Of a stretch of 64,000 nucleotides of DNA, positions 45,129 through 56,799 are shown piece after piece. Position numbers and translations under genes: made by a program. The stretch comes from Epichloe hybrida. Its lineage: Eukaryota > Ascomycota > Sordariomycetes > Hypocreales > Clavicipitaceae. A model generated the notes under the pieces. It was given only the letters and a program-made list of their open reading frames with translations, did not search any database and had not been told where the DNA came from. Location of the stretch: positions 434,001 through 498,000 of the forward strand of contig JAFEKR010000034.1 of the NCBI GenBank assembly GCA_019022495.1, written 5' to 3'. Each line of letters opens with the position of its first letter. Position 1 is the stretch's first letter.

Positions 45129-48100
45129 CCTAAATTACTTATACTATACTAATATCTTGAACACATGCTACCTTCTTCTTAAAATCACCCTTATTTAGCT
45201 AACCTATTACTAAATCCACGGCGGCTAACTAGCCTTCTACCTAGGCTACTCTTGCCTTAGTGGGTTCTAAGACTAGCGTTATGCTATAACTTCTTTAATA
45301 CATTAGTACTTCTTCTTCTACTATAAAGACATTTACTATTTTCCTTTAAAGCTCTAGTAGAAGCGCCCTATTTAACATAGGTTTGCCCTTATAATTAGAC
45401 CTTCTTAATAGTGTATCCGTGGGGTTACTCTTCCTTAGTCTATACTTAATTATAAAATAGAAAGGGCAGAGGAACATATACTATTATGCCTATCTTCTAT
45501 TTAGCTTTTACTACCTTATAAAGGTCTATAGGTTATAATGGTTTAATAGGACCTTCACAGGTGTCTCTATGCCTTTAATATAATATTGCTAGTATTTAAA
45601 TAACTTTACTATAGTAAGTAGCTCTTGATTAGCTATACTATAGTTACGTTTAGTATCTATAAACTTCCTTAACTAAAAGGCTACTAGATGCTAACGGCCC
45701 TTATTATCTTACTAAGATAGGATTCCTACTATTACGAAAATTAAGGTATTTATCTTAATACACACTACCTAACTTAGGTTATAGTATTAAAGTAAAGGCG
45801 CTTACTAAAAGGCATCTTTTAGCTAGTTAAACGCTAACCGCTCCTTTTCTCTGAATATAAACCTCCTAGTCTAAATGCTATTTTAACTACCCTTTATTAA
45901 CACATAAAGAGGTATTGTAATTCTAGAGTATCTATAGATAAACTATTAGTAGAAGTTATAGAACCTAAGAAATAACTATATATCCTTAAAACTTATTAGC
46001 TCCTTCTATTCTCTAATTATATTAACCTAGTAAGTATTTATTAATATCCTATTAATAGAGAGAATAAACCCTAGGAATTCTACTAATTCCTTATAAAAAG
46101 AGTACTTAGAGAGTTTTATATATAACTCCGCTAACCTTATATGTTTAAGGACTTACTTAATATATTTAGTGTGCTCCTCCTTTATCTTAGAGAAGATTAA
46201 GATATTATCTAAATATACTACATAAATAGTATTAACTAGCTTATATAGCGCTTTATAGATATAACTCTAGAAAGTGGCTAGGGTATTTATTAACCTAAAA
46301 GGCATTATAAGGTACTTATAGTGCCTATAATATATATAAAAAGCTATCTTCTATTTATTACCTTCTTTAATGCAAATTCAGTAGTACGCGTCCTTAATAT
46401 TAATCTTAGAAAAGAAATAGGCCCCTTAGTATTAATTAAGGATCTCTAAAATTAGGGGGAGAGTGTAGTAATTCTTCTATATTACCTTATTAAGTCCTTA
46501 ATAGTTAATATATAGCTATAGTATTCTATTCTTCTTTAGCATAAATAGGATAGGCATGCCTGCTAGGCTCTTTAAGGGTTTTATCTAGCCTTTCTTTAGG
46601 TTATTATTAATATATTCCTAGAGCTCCCTAAGTTTACTTTAGGAGAGAGAATAGATTAGTCTATATAGGGGTGTAGCTCCTAGTATAAGATTAATTATGT
46701 GGTTAGTTAACTTCTTTAATAGGAGGCTCCCTACCTTATCTAATATAAACATATCTTTAAATTTATGTAATTCCTCTAGGATATCTTTAATAGTTCTATA
46801 TGCTTTTGCCTTCTCTTTATCTTTAAGAGGGATAAACTTATCTTTTATTATGCCTATAATAGTATATATAATTATCTTATTACGTATTACCTTTGTAAAC
46901 TTATAGGGAGTTAGTAGTAAAAAGGCTACCTTTCTCTTTTTAAACTACTATTCTTATAAGTGTAAGCAAAGATATATATATTCTTCTATAAGCATATATA
47001 TTCTAATTAATATAAGGCTTCCCTCTGCTCTTAGGTCCCTATTAATAGCTATATATAGTAACTTAAGGTCTTTCTCTTTACCCTGTAAATCTTTAATTAA
47101 AATAAGTACCTTATAGACACTATATTAGGGGACTATTAGAGCCCTTACTACCTTTAAGATAGGTGTTATAGCCTTAGCCTAATTAAGCTTATAAGTCTAT
47201 GTAAATTAGGCGCTTATAATGTTAATCTTAGCGTAACTAATAAGATCCGCTACCGTTTTAATATCTTTATGCCTGTGGATAGTAACTAGTGTGTGGAATT
47301 AGCGTCCTACTAGTACCCTAGTGTCTAAGGCAGAGGTAAGGGCTTTTACTTCTACCTCTAGGAGTTTTCCTAGCCCTCTCGCTAGTCTTTCCTTAGCTTA
47401 TTATAATTATAAATAACATACTTTATACTACTATAATTAAAGCACTATCTTTTTCCTTATAGTCTATTATTATTTAGATAGGTAGCTAGGGTCTTTTCCT
47501 TATCCTTATCCTTATCTCTTTAGTCCTTATTTAGCTAATGCCCTTATAGGAAGTTATATCTTTAGTGTTAAGCTGCCTTATATAGCCTTTTCTTTTCTAA
47601 ATTATTTAGCTTTTACTTATTCTTTAATATCGCCTCCTAGAATCACTAGGTAAGTTATATAATATCTTCTTATATTAGACTAGTAATATCCGCGTGTAAG
47701 TTAATATAATCTTATAAGTTAGGAAGTAATTTCATAAAGAATATAAGAGTATAGGTCTTTTCTAGAGCGTATTCTAGGTGTTTCTCTAGTAAATCTAAGT
47801 AAATACTAAACTTAATAAAACTCTAGCCCTCCTTTTGCTTCATGTTTTCTAGCTACATAGCTATTTGTGTATTATAACTTATGGAGTCTTTAAGTAGCGT
47901 AAGGGTCTAGTCTTAGAACTTATCCTAGTTATCCTTAGGATAATCCTAACTATTAGCTAGTTATTTTTTAATATATTAGTCCTATCTAGCCTAATAGTTT
48001 ATATATATATAGTTAAGTATAAAGAGAATCTTTTAGTTATCCTAGTAATACTTCTTCTTTACCCCCTTAAAGGTATAGTTAAGGTTATTAAGCTATATCT

Positions 48101-48486
48101 TATGCTTTTATAGGTTTATAGGGTATTAGAGTTCTATAATATTTTAGACCTTAACTTCTTAGCTACTAAGGCTTAAGGATAAACTATCCTTTTAGCCCTT
48201 TTTTACTAGTTCTCTATAAGATTATATTAAGTTAGTAAGCTTCTTTTCTTAATCTTATAGTTCCTTAAGTTACTTAAGCTAGGTAATTCGCTCCCTAATC
48301 ACTACCTTTTCTACTACTATAGTAAAGGGTATAGCTTTAGATAGGGTTATAGAACATAGCATATCCCTAGCTATAGTATTACTATTATTTAGCTAATCCT
48401 AAGTAATATATAGTATAGTTCTAGTGGATTAGGTTATTCTCCCCCCTATATTACTCTTAGGTAGCTAGTAGGAGAAGCTTTAGAAT
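45129..48486 (-). pseudogene. Degenerate gypsy Gag, protease, RT and RNase H
   Basis: Minus-strand continuation of the split gypsy Pol. RT is clear at 46620-46020: PLILEILN, then KINIKDAYYQI and MPFRLINTLATFQ-type motifs. The catalytic box reads YLDN (about 46218-46207) instead of YLDD, a G-to-A change. RNase H follows toward 45400. Gag-type sequence occupies about 48400-47400. No intact frame remains. Confidence 0.85.
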
Positions 48487-48688
48487 TATAAGAATAAAGG
48501 GATAGCTAGGTAAGAGGTATAGGGGTGTTTGTATATTAACTAAAGCTTACTAGGTCTAAGTGTGTTATACGTGCAAGTTACTAACTTATAGGTAGTGACT
48601 TGCTAGTGTTACGTAGACCTAGCCCTAGGGCGTGGTGCGCCCGCCTAGTGGTGCGCTGGCGCGCTAGTGTTGTGAGTAGGGCCTCACA
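48487..48688 (-). repeat. 5' LTR of gypsy element 34660-48688
   Basis: 202 bp, TATAAGAATAAAGGG (from TGTGAGAACAAAGGG) to AGGGCCTCACA. The left third is heavily RIP-mutated and the right third (GGGCGTGGTGCGCCCGCC) is preserved. Confidence 0.88.
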
Positions 48689-48693
48689 GTACT

Positions 48694-48840
48694 TTTATAA
48701 CTATATACTTTATAGCTACCTAGTTAAGTTTCCTTAAGGGGTAGTTTATCTTTATATTCCTAAGTAATAGCTATACCTTATCCCTAACCTAAAAATATTC
48801 TACTAGGTGTCTTAATACTAATATTATATCTTATTACTAT
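48694..48840. other. RIP-degraded flank of the gypsy insertion
   Basis: Short TA-rich spacer. Nothing recognised. Confidence 0.4.
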
Positions 48841-49590
48841 TACTATCCCTCCCGGGCACGAGGTAAAACTGCTTAAATTATAGATCTCTATTTTTCAACA
48901 CCTTTTCCAAATATCTAGCCTTCTTCTCTAGCTTTTTATTTCCCTTCTTCTTCTTACTTTTCCTAAATTCCTTGATGTTTTCTTCGGTTTTTTGAATTTC
49001 CTTTTTATCTGGAATTTCCTCGGATTTTTGGATAGCCATTAGGTTCTGTAGCCTAGTGGTTATAGCCCCTGGCTTGTGGTTACCCTTGGCTATACTATTT
49101 TCTGATCAGTTGGTTATTAATTAGTTGATTAGTAGCCCTTGACCTACCTGTGGATTTGAATTAGAGTGGAGTCAAGTGAGGATGAGTTATGTTTTTTTTT
49201 GGGGTTTAAGTTTGCCTTGGAGCTTTAAAGGATAAGTTATAAGATAGAAGAGATGTAGAGAGATGGAACAAACACGGTTGCAGAGGAAGGGGGAATTACG
49301 TTAATTTATGCTGTGAGTAAAACTTAAATGGATTTGAGTTTGACTGCGGTCGCGAATTATAACTATATCTTGCGTAATCGCAGCTATAAAGTTTGTCGCA
49401 AACTTTGTATTAACTTTTTAGCCCCTAAATTTGTGGCTTAAAGCTTGTTCCTTTTATGTTTTACCTAATACTACGGTGATTATTGAATTTAGTTATTACA
49501 TGTGGCACTAGCTAGGTATTGCTAGTAATTTTTTTGGTTCCTTGAAAATTAGATGCATTGGCCACAGCCAATGACCCCAAAAAAAATTAA
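48841..49590 (-). repeat. Less-mutated repeat block, inverted copy of the 19980/20704 repeat
   Basis: The right part (49378-49590) is the reverse complement of the interrupted repeat at 19980-21025. The whole block keeps more CpA/TpG than its neighbours. It includes a 53-codon Lys/Glu-rich frame on the minus strand (49039-48878) and, on the plus strand, tRNA-like A-box and B-box motifs. The family is unknown. The HNH gene next to the other copy has no counterpart here. Confidence 0.6.
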
Positions 49591-50177
49591 AAATCAATTA
49601 CTATTACTATATATAAGCTATTATAGCCTAAGCTAAATAAGTACTCTCTTAGAGATAGCTAAGGAAATAAATAGCTCTCCCCTTTAGTGTAATTATAGAT
49701 ATAAGTATATCTAGTTAGGTTTAAATTAGTTTAAGATTATATCTATAGAGTAATCTATTTAAGCTTACTCTAGTAGCTAATAAGGTCCTATTATTAATCA
49801 CTAGTTAATAAGTAGTAAGGTATTCTAGCTAGTTATACTATAAGAAGGAAATAGTAATATATAGAATTACCTATACCTCCTAGTTTACCTATTCTATACT
49901 ACTATTAGTCTAAGGATAGTATAATATAAAGAGTAATTAATCTATCCCTACTAGGGAATATAATATTATTTAAAATTATTCTAACTAGTCTAAGCCTTAG
50001 TTTATAATAATAAACTAAGGGAATTCTTATATAGAAGAGAGAGTATTAAAATAGCCTTAAGGAGTCTTTTACTTCTATTATTACTTCTTAGGATCCTATA
50101 AGTAACTAGAATACCACTAGTCTTAATCTAAAGTAGGGCCTTATCTTTAATATATATATTTGCTACCTTAAGAATAC
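49591..50177. other. RIP-degraded AT-rich DNA, unrecognised
   Basis: TA-rich and stop-filled. It continues at 50435 beyond the solo LTR. No domain recognised on either strand. Confidence 0.4.
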
Positions 50178-50434
50178 TGTTGATTCCTTCGGATCTTCAT
50201 CGGTTCAATCGTGGCCAAAGACCGGACCAATTGTGGGTCCGGCGCGATGCACGCGATATGATTGGCTGCATCAATTCGCCACCCCCTTTTGTGCCCCACA
50301 TACGGATTTCGCCCACTTTTCTAGCATCTAGACTTTCCCTCTCTTCTCCCTCTTTCCTAGCTAGCTATCTAACTATCATCGACTTCAATTTATACGGGAT
50401 TTATTACCTGCGCAGGACCTTGGTGCATCTAACA
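50178..50434 (+). mobile_element. Solo Copia LTR, well preserved
   Basis: A 257-bp LTR of the nested-Copia family in opposite orientation, TGTTGATTCCTTCGG to GCATCTAACA. It has a perfect AATAC target duplication (50173-50177 and 50435-50439). It retains C or G at many positions where the paired LTRs of the nested element show T or A, so it is close to the unmutated family sequence. Confidence 0.93.
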
Positions 50435-50981
50435 AATACTCTTAATCTAAATAAGTAAATACCTAAATTACTTCTTCTCTAGGTTAATAGCTAGGGAGGC
50501 ATAGGGAAATCATTTATTATTCACGCTGTTTCCATAGCACTAGAACACTATGCCCTAGGATATATTATATAAGCTACCCCTACTAGAATTGCTACTAATA
50601 GCATTAATAAAATAACATTATATTCACTACTATATCTTCTAGTCTTAAGGTAAATTATAACCTTACCTAAGCTTTTAACTAATAAGCTTTCTAATTTATA
50701 AGGCACCTTATAAAGGGTTAAATATATTATTATTAATAAGAAGTCTATAATTAGGCTAAAGATACTTTACTTTATTAACTAATAACTTTATTAGATCTTT
50801 TCTAATTTAGAGAATTACTTTAGTAGCTATAGTATAATTCTCTTTAGTAACTTTTACTAGCTTCCACTAGTCTTTAAGAAGCCTCTCTATAGTAATAATA
50901 GACTTATAAATAATATAGATCTAGCTAGGCGTAATGCCTATTAGGCCTTTAATAAGACTATTATGCTTTAGTAAGTTATCC
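50435..50981. other. RIP-degraded AT-rich DNA up to assembly gap
   Basis: On the minus strand 50975-50700 reads as a Lys-rich peptide through stops, perhaps a retroelement Gag. It is not assignable to a family. Confidence 0.35.
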
Positions 50982-51081
50982 NNNNNNNNNNNNNNNNNNN
51001 NNNNNNNNNNNNNNNNNNNNNNNNNNNNNNNNNNNNNNNNNNNNNNNNNNNNNNNNNNNNNNNNNNNNNNNNNNNNNNNNN
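50982..51081. other. Assembly gap, 100 N
   Basis: Exactly 100 N, the usual placeholder for a gap of unknown size. The right flank begins with a 12-base C run (51082-51093), and the left flank is TA-rich. Adjacency of the two sides is therefore not proven at base level. Confidence 0.98.
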
Positions 51082-51829
51082 CCCCCCCCCCCCAAGCTGT
51101 CGCAGCTGGCAGGAAAAAAAAAGAAACATGAAGTGACACCTGCTCTGATTGGCTAGCAATTGATGATCTTCGCTATCCGAAGTTGGCCCAGCAGAGTGGG
51201 CTACCCTATAGACTCGTTACCGAAATTGGTCGGGATTAACACGGTAAACTTCGAAACTCAAACTCGTCGTGATCATACGCCTTTCCATCTGATTTATATG
51301 ACATGTTATGCATGTATTTATATCGATATTTAGATGTGTGTGTAATCTGTCTGTATCCATGTATCCATGTGTATATATATCTTTCTACCTCTGTACGAAG
51401 TGGCAGGTGAGTTGCCGACCAAAAATGCTGCAATTGTCGCCCCCAGTTTAGACAATTTCGATAACACGAGGTATTATGTGTAACATGATAAATCAACTTG
51501 CAACAATGACGTGAGTCCCCATATGTACCTTTGTCATATACCTGAGCGGATATCTCTCACCATGCCGGGCAGCTCTCCATGATGAGTTGCCCCTATTCCC
51601 ACCCGCTACGCTATGGTTGGCCTGAGAACAAATGATGAAGCGATGAACGGTCCCCAGCACACCCCATGATGCTTGCCCTGGACCGATGTAGGCCGGCCCC
51701 TCAAAACGCCATAATCATGATCAGTCCCAAATAAGAACAACATAACGGCAATTAAAAAGAAAAAGAAATTGGGTATCACCATGCCGCATATGAGAATAAA
51801 GTATTCGAAACATGAAGAGAAGACTCCCA
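51082..51829. other. Intergenic region right of the gap
   Basis: Balanced composition. Contains GTATCCATGT-type short repeats near 51350-51380. No supported gene. It includes the 3' flank of the minus-strand gene. Confidence 0.45.
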
Positions 51830-52501
51830 TCATGTATTAGATCGACGAGCAGTGATGCGAGAAAGGATTCGGGGAATGCTCCCATGCCGGCCTGGCGATG
51901 AGCTCAGCGACATGCGCGGCGACACGGAGTCTTGCGAAACAGCAGTTGAGCATGAGTCTGCCGATGATCTCCTCGAAGACAACCGCCTCGGGCTGCAGAC
52001 GGACGAGTGAGAAACGACGTCGGCGCATGCGGCGAACGAGTTGTTCCAGCAGACGGGGGCGGCGGGCTTGACGGGCTCCTCGACGACAGCAGGCAGCTTC
52101 TGCTCTGCCGCGGCGCTCAGGACCTTCCACAGTCCGTGGCCCAGCTCATCCCACACGACTGGGGCTTTGAAGAGCTTCCTGCAGGTCCGGGTGCCTTGCT
52201 TCTCGTCCAGGTCGCCGTAGGATTCGAGCTCCTCCATTGTAGGTACTGCCTCGTACACGACGGTGATCTGGCCCATCTGATGGCGCCACTGCGAGGCTTG
52301 GAGGAACTCGACAACGTAGTTCCATGCTCGAGTGCGGGACTCCTCTTCGGCTTCAAGAAGGGCTCTCTGGCGCTGCTCCTCCTCGATCAGTCGGCGTTGT
52401 CTGCGTTTCTTGTGAGGTAATTCGAAGAAGGTGGTGCTGTGGTGGCGGACAGGTATGGGCGTGGCTGTGGTAGCCAATTTGGCATTCTGAGCGACCATCA
52501 T
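51830..52501 (-). CDS. Hypothetical protein with basic helix and Ser-rich tail, 223 aa
   Basis: On the minus strand the frame is open from 52537 (TTG), but the first ATG is at 52501 (MMVAQNAKLA). The 223-residue protein has a KKRRQRR cluster at 31-37, followed by a highly charged helix to about residue 60 that could form a coiled coil or nuclear signal. A more ordered middle contains YEAVPTMEELESYGDLDEKQ, TRTCRKLFKAPVVWDELGHGLW and related motifs. The tail after ~165 is Ser/Arg-rich and probably disordered. There is no signal peptide. GC-rich codon use in an intact frame and an upstream ~250-bp non-coding leader support a real gene. No family is recognised. An intron is not required. Confidence 0.65.
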   Translation of the reverse strand: MMVAQNAKLATTATPIPVRHHSTTFFELPHKKRRQRRLIEEEQRQRALLEAEEESRTRAWNYVVEFLQASQWRHQMGQITVVYEAVPTMEELESYGDLDEKQGTRTCRKLFKAPVVWDELGHGLWKVLSAAAEQKLPAVVEEPVKPAAPVCWNNSFAACADVVSHSSVCSPRRLSSRRSSADSCSTAVSQDSVSPRMSLSSSPGRHGSIPRILSRITARRSNT

Positions 52502-55500
52502 TTTGAACGAGAGGTTGATGTTGATGTTTCTGCCCAAGTCTGGCTGGGTTGCTGGGGGGTTTTTTTTTGGGGGTGATTGAAAGTAGATTGTAGGCTACTT
52601 ATTTTGCCCAGGGGTTGAGGACGACTCGGCCAGGCCTGCGTATAATAAGGTTCAGGAGGCACCGCACTAAAAACTCTTGAACCGTGACCCTAACCTTGTC
52701 AACGGGGGAAAGTCCCGAGAAGATGGGCTTGGCTTGGGTTAGGTTCGGGGGGGGGGGGAGAGGGTGGTATCCTTGATCTTATGTATGAATAAGGCCGGGA
52801 TATGCATGTAGCGTACGGAGTTCCCAGGATCGGTAGGGGTCCTCGGTCTCCAAGGGGAACAAATGAGCGGTGGTTTTAAGGGTATTGTGCTTGTTGGTGG
52901 CTGCCTTGCTTTGTTTCTTGGGTTTGTTGGTTTGTCGCAGTACCGGGTCCTCCGCACTTGTATGTGTTGTTGCAGCCCTATTTTTGTTTATCCAGCCCAC
53001 TTTAATCAAGACATGGCTTTCCTCGAGGCGGCTGAACAAAGGACGATATGAGCCCTTCTCTCTCGGTGGGTGGCCTGGGATCCGGGGCGGGGGCTGCTGT
53101 TTTTAGAACTGCTTGTTTTCAAATCGAGTCGGTGGATGGAATCGTTGTTGGTGTTGATCAGGTCGATGCGGCGGATCGGACAGTAGACACGCACGTTGCA
53201 CTGAGCAATGGCAAATGACGATGGATTGTGAGGAGGAATTTTTTCCTGGGAGAATCCTGGGGGAGTCCTGGGGGATTCGGGCGGCAAAGGGACACTTTAC
53301 CTGGGAATCTCGGAGCTTGGAGGGTTCCCAGGAGGGTCTGGCCGAGCCCTTTTCTTATTGTTCGTTGCTGTGCAGGAAAGAAAAGTGTCTGCCTGCTCTT
53401 CTCCATCCATCGTGGTAATCGTGGCCAAGTCTGGGCCCTCCCCAGTCCCCGCCCTGCCCTGTTCCCTTTTTGTTGGTTTGCATGCAGCCGCATCCCGCCC
53501 CAGCTTTTTCTCCCACTGCCATCCCATCCTGCAAACAAACACCCTGGGCAAATGCGACGTACAGTACATACATGTACAGGAGGGGCGTGAATGGGGCCCG
53601 GGGGGATCCGGGGGGCGTGCTCATGGCATGTGCCAGCGTCACGTCACGTCTCTTCCCGGATGCCGGGGCTTTCGCGGGGACGCGCGAGACAAGGGAAGCA
53701 GAGTTGGGGAACACGGATGAGTTACTCATTCACAATTGACACCTCATTGGCAAAGAAGAAGAAAACATGATGCAGCGAAGCAGTAATCACTCTGATCAAC
53801 TTGTCAGCAACGCCGATGGGGTGTGAGACGTCTGTCCGGTGGTCACTTCTGGCGCGCCTCGGTTTTCAAATGCGGTTGGATCTTGTGGTTTTCTGCAGCA
53901 CATGATCCGTCACCTGATACGTGGTGCCGTACATACGGGACAAGTTATGTACTCAGGTCCATGCAAGGTATGCAAGGTAAAGTAAAGTGCAGCACGACTC
54001 GAAGACGGATGAGCTTGGCGGACGGGCCGCGGAGGCTTTCGTCTGATGGCATCATTGATTGAATCCATTCCTCGCTTGGCTACGTCTCGGGTCTCGGGCG
54101 CTTGGTCTTGGTGCCCGTGCGAGCGAGTGAATAGTCCTGCGTGACGGACACGATGATAGATGCACGACACAACTCTGAACGCATGGCCTGGTCATGTTCT
54201 GTCGGTGTCAAGTGTCGGTGTCAAGTGTCGGTGTCGGAAAGTGGCAGGTGATGGGCTTTGTTGTTGGTGGCTTGCTCCGTGGGCGGGACAACATGTGCCT
54301 CCTGGTACTTTCCAGTACTTGTCGGTACTTTTTGAAGGCTGTCGGTACTTCTTGAAGGCTGTCGGTACTTCTTGAAACTTGCCGATACTTCTCGGCACGT
54401 CCAAATGTCGGCCGGCACGATGACAACCCGCCATCCGCCATCCGCCATCATCGGCTATCGTAGTTTGTAATTTGTCACCGACAAAACAAGGAGAATAGAA
54501 AGTCGGCCTTGGCGGATGAGACCAGCACACGCTCACTCGCTCTGTTTGCGGAGTGAAAGTAAGCGCGCGCGCGCCGTGTATCCCGCGGATGCGGCCACAT
54601 TGGGGGGAGGGAGGGGGGGGGGGCGTTCGTATGACGAGCAGCATTCCTCCTGGTCTGACAGAGGTTGTTGTGAATTTCACACGAGTTTCCAAGTTTGACA
54701 TGGTGGACGCTTGCGACAGATGCTATTCTACGCTGCCGATAGCCGCCGGGACAGGACAAGAGTAGGCCCATCCCTGCGTCATACCTCAAAGTGTCCGATC
54801 TGAAAACGTCCACCGGAGGAAGCCCCCCCCCCCCGACTCTTTTATCCCAAGGGTCCCAACAGGTGCCGTCATCCTCAACATCCTCGCATCCGCATGTAGT
54901 ATGTATGTAACGTGGTGACGTTGAAAAGAAAAGAAAAGAAAAAAAAAAGTCCCTCCCATGCGCGAAGCACGCGCGCGGACAAAACCACCCCCCTAGGTTG
55001 CATGTGGCCCAGCCACCATGACCATTTCGGCACAACACGAAGCGAAGAAAAAGTCGCTGGCCAACTCGGCAAAGAGGGTGAAAAACCCGACAGCGTGGCC
55101 GGGGAAGGGAAGGGGCGGGGGTGTGTGCAGAGTACAAGGGGGGGTGGGGTGTTGACAACGCAGAGCAGAGACGAGACGAGACGAGAGACAGTATATGCAG
55201 CATGACTAATAATAATAAAACACAATCTATTTTTTCCCCTGACAAGACAACATCCAGTTCACGACAAGCGAAAAAAAAAAAAAAAAGAGGCTGTTAGCGC
55301 GAGACGCGATTGATCCGAATGACAGCAGCGCCCCATCGCCCACAAGACCAAGACGACGCAACGCATGCACACATCATCGCATCGCATCGCATCGCATTGA
55401 CGGCGTGAAATGGCCTTGGGAGCTGGGAGAAGGACTAAGCCAGGCCAGGCCACTTTACGGATCACGGCGCGACAAGTCGGCCATTTCCTCTTATTCTCAC

Positions 55501-56246
55501 ACACACTCGTATTGATAAGTGGCAGTGATTGGCACCCGGGAAATTGATTGGCTTGCTCTGGTCCGGCATTCTCCTGCCAAAGGACATCGGACCCGGCGGA
55601 AAGCACCGAACAACGAGAAAAAAATTCAAGTTCAAAAATAAAAATAAAAAATCACGCCACGGTCCGTCTAAACGAGGTCATAAAAGTCAACATTCGCACC
55701 CCTGATACCACGAAGCAAGTACGCATTACACTACCGAGACCCTAGACAAGGCGGCGCGTATCGACCCGATGACGTAGATGCGACCGACGAGTTGTCGATG
55801 GCGTTGTGTTAGGAAGGGCCTCCCCCCCCCCAAAAAAAAAGGGATGAAAATAAAAAAAAGAGACGCCATTTGATGCCGAGCCCCCCGCGACCCCATTTCG
55901 GATCAGATAACCGAGACCGAGACGAGGGCTCCTCCAACTCTGGTTTGTCCGGTAATACGTCCTCTTCTAACATAATTTTTTTTTTCTCTTTGTGGCAAGG
56001 GAGCCGCGCGAGAAAGACATCATCGCGCATGTGCTAGGTTATAGCCGAGAGCATGCATAGGTCGTTAGTCTGATGGACGCAGTAACACGGAACGACGTGC
56101 GTATGCATTGTGCATGTTACTATCTTATTCGTCAGCCCCGTTGATGATGCTGGGCTGGATGCCCACATATGCCCACACCGACAGCCGCGGGCCTGGTGGA
56201 TCGTGGTACGATAACTGCCGGGTGTTGATTATGTAGTGTCAGGTAA
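52502..56246. other. Long intergenic region of the second gene island
   Basis: About 3.7 kb of balanced DNA with no convincing gene. Many overlapping frames on both strands are open for 60-250 codons, but they lack motifs, start at non-ATG codons or overlap each other. Homopolymer runs (G at 52748, C at 54826, A at 55270, C at 55821) and short tandem repeats are frequent. A minisatellite lies at 54195-54400 and a CATCG tandem at 55376-55396. The gene's promoter lies in 52502-52900. Confidence 0.45.
54195..54400. repeat. Two adjacent minisatellites
   Basis: Three copies of GTGTCGGTGTCAA (14-bp period) at 54202-54237. At 54305-54400 there are four copies of a ~23-bp unit with core TGTCGGTACTTCTTGAAGGC. 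The second array decays to the right (GCCGATACTTCTCGG). Confidence 0.75.
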
Positions 56247-56444
56247 GGGCCTGATCCACGAGCCGGTGCAAACTTAACACAAGTGCAAAATGCATATAAG
56301 CGGACGCGCTAGCCATTTTTATTAGCTAAGATGCATAGAAATTTATAGAACTTTATCTAAATTATATAAACACTATAACCCCCCTTATTCATAATATATC
56401 TTTTTAACTAGGGCTATATAAATACTTGTAAAAGGAAAAGATAC

Positions 56445-56740
56445 TGTTGGAACAAGCATGATATCAACAAGGGTGCGCGCCTCTGATTGGGTGGGCGCGT
56501 TGCATCACGGACCCACATGTCCGGCCCGACCGCGCCGCAATCGGAGTCGGCACATGTGGCCTCTTCGCTGATAACCCTAATTAAGGACCCTTTTCCTATA
56601 ATAAATAGCGCACCCTCTTTGCTTCTATTTGATCCCTCTTTTGCTTGCTTTGATAGACTAGAATATATAATGATTACGTGCACTTTAGTCTACCCCGAAA
56701 ACCCTACGCGTAGGTTAATGGTATCCTATAGATACTAATA
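56445..56740 (+). repeat. 5' LTR of Copia 56445-62797
   Basis: 296 bp, TGTTGGAACAAGCATG to TAGATACTAATA. The 3' terminus CCAACA has mutated to CTAATA. Confidence 0.92.
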
Positions 56741-56767
56741 CTAATTAGTGGTTATCTCTATAAATAC
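56741..56767 (+). promoter_or_regulatory. Candidate primer-binding/hairpin region of Copia 56445-62797
   Basis: CTAATTAGTGGTTATC directly follows the LTR, as in the other two Copia elements. The partner arm reads TAAATAC rather than TAACCAC, so the hairpin is partly lost. Confidence 0.45.
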
Positions 56768-56799
56768 TATAGATTAGCAAGGTTTATAGAAGAGGTATT

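Larger units (their letters stand above)
34660..48688 (-). mobile_element. Complete, RIP-inactivated Ty3/gypsy element interrupted by a nested Copia
   Basis: Two 202-bp LTRs and a perfect GTACT target duplication (34655-34659 and 48689-48693) bound the element. Removing the nested Copia (37701-45123 plus its 5-bp duplication) leaves ~6.6 kb, a normal gypsy length. In minus sense the order is 5' LTR, Gag region, RT/RNase H, integrase, a tail, polypurine tract and 3' LTR. RT before integrase is the gypsy order. A third LTR piece of the family is at 22966. The element is dead. Confidence 0.92.

Noticed and set aside
52863..53051. 62-codon hydrophobic plus-strand frame beginning with ATG
   Set aside because: It has a plausible membrane-like N-terminus but lies in the upstream region of the 51830-52501 gene, in G/T-rich DNA. 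An overlapping frame is similarly hydrophobic. No other gene signal.
54475..55245. 256-codon minus-strand frame
   Set aside because: Starts on a non-ATG codon, contains low-complexity Phe/Ser runs encoded by homopolymers, and has no conserved motif. Overlapping frames on both strands are equally open because of GC composition.
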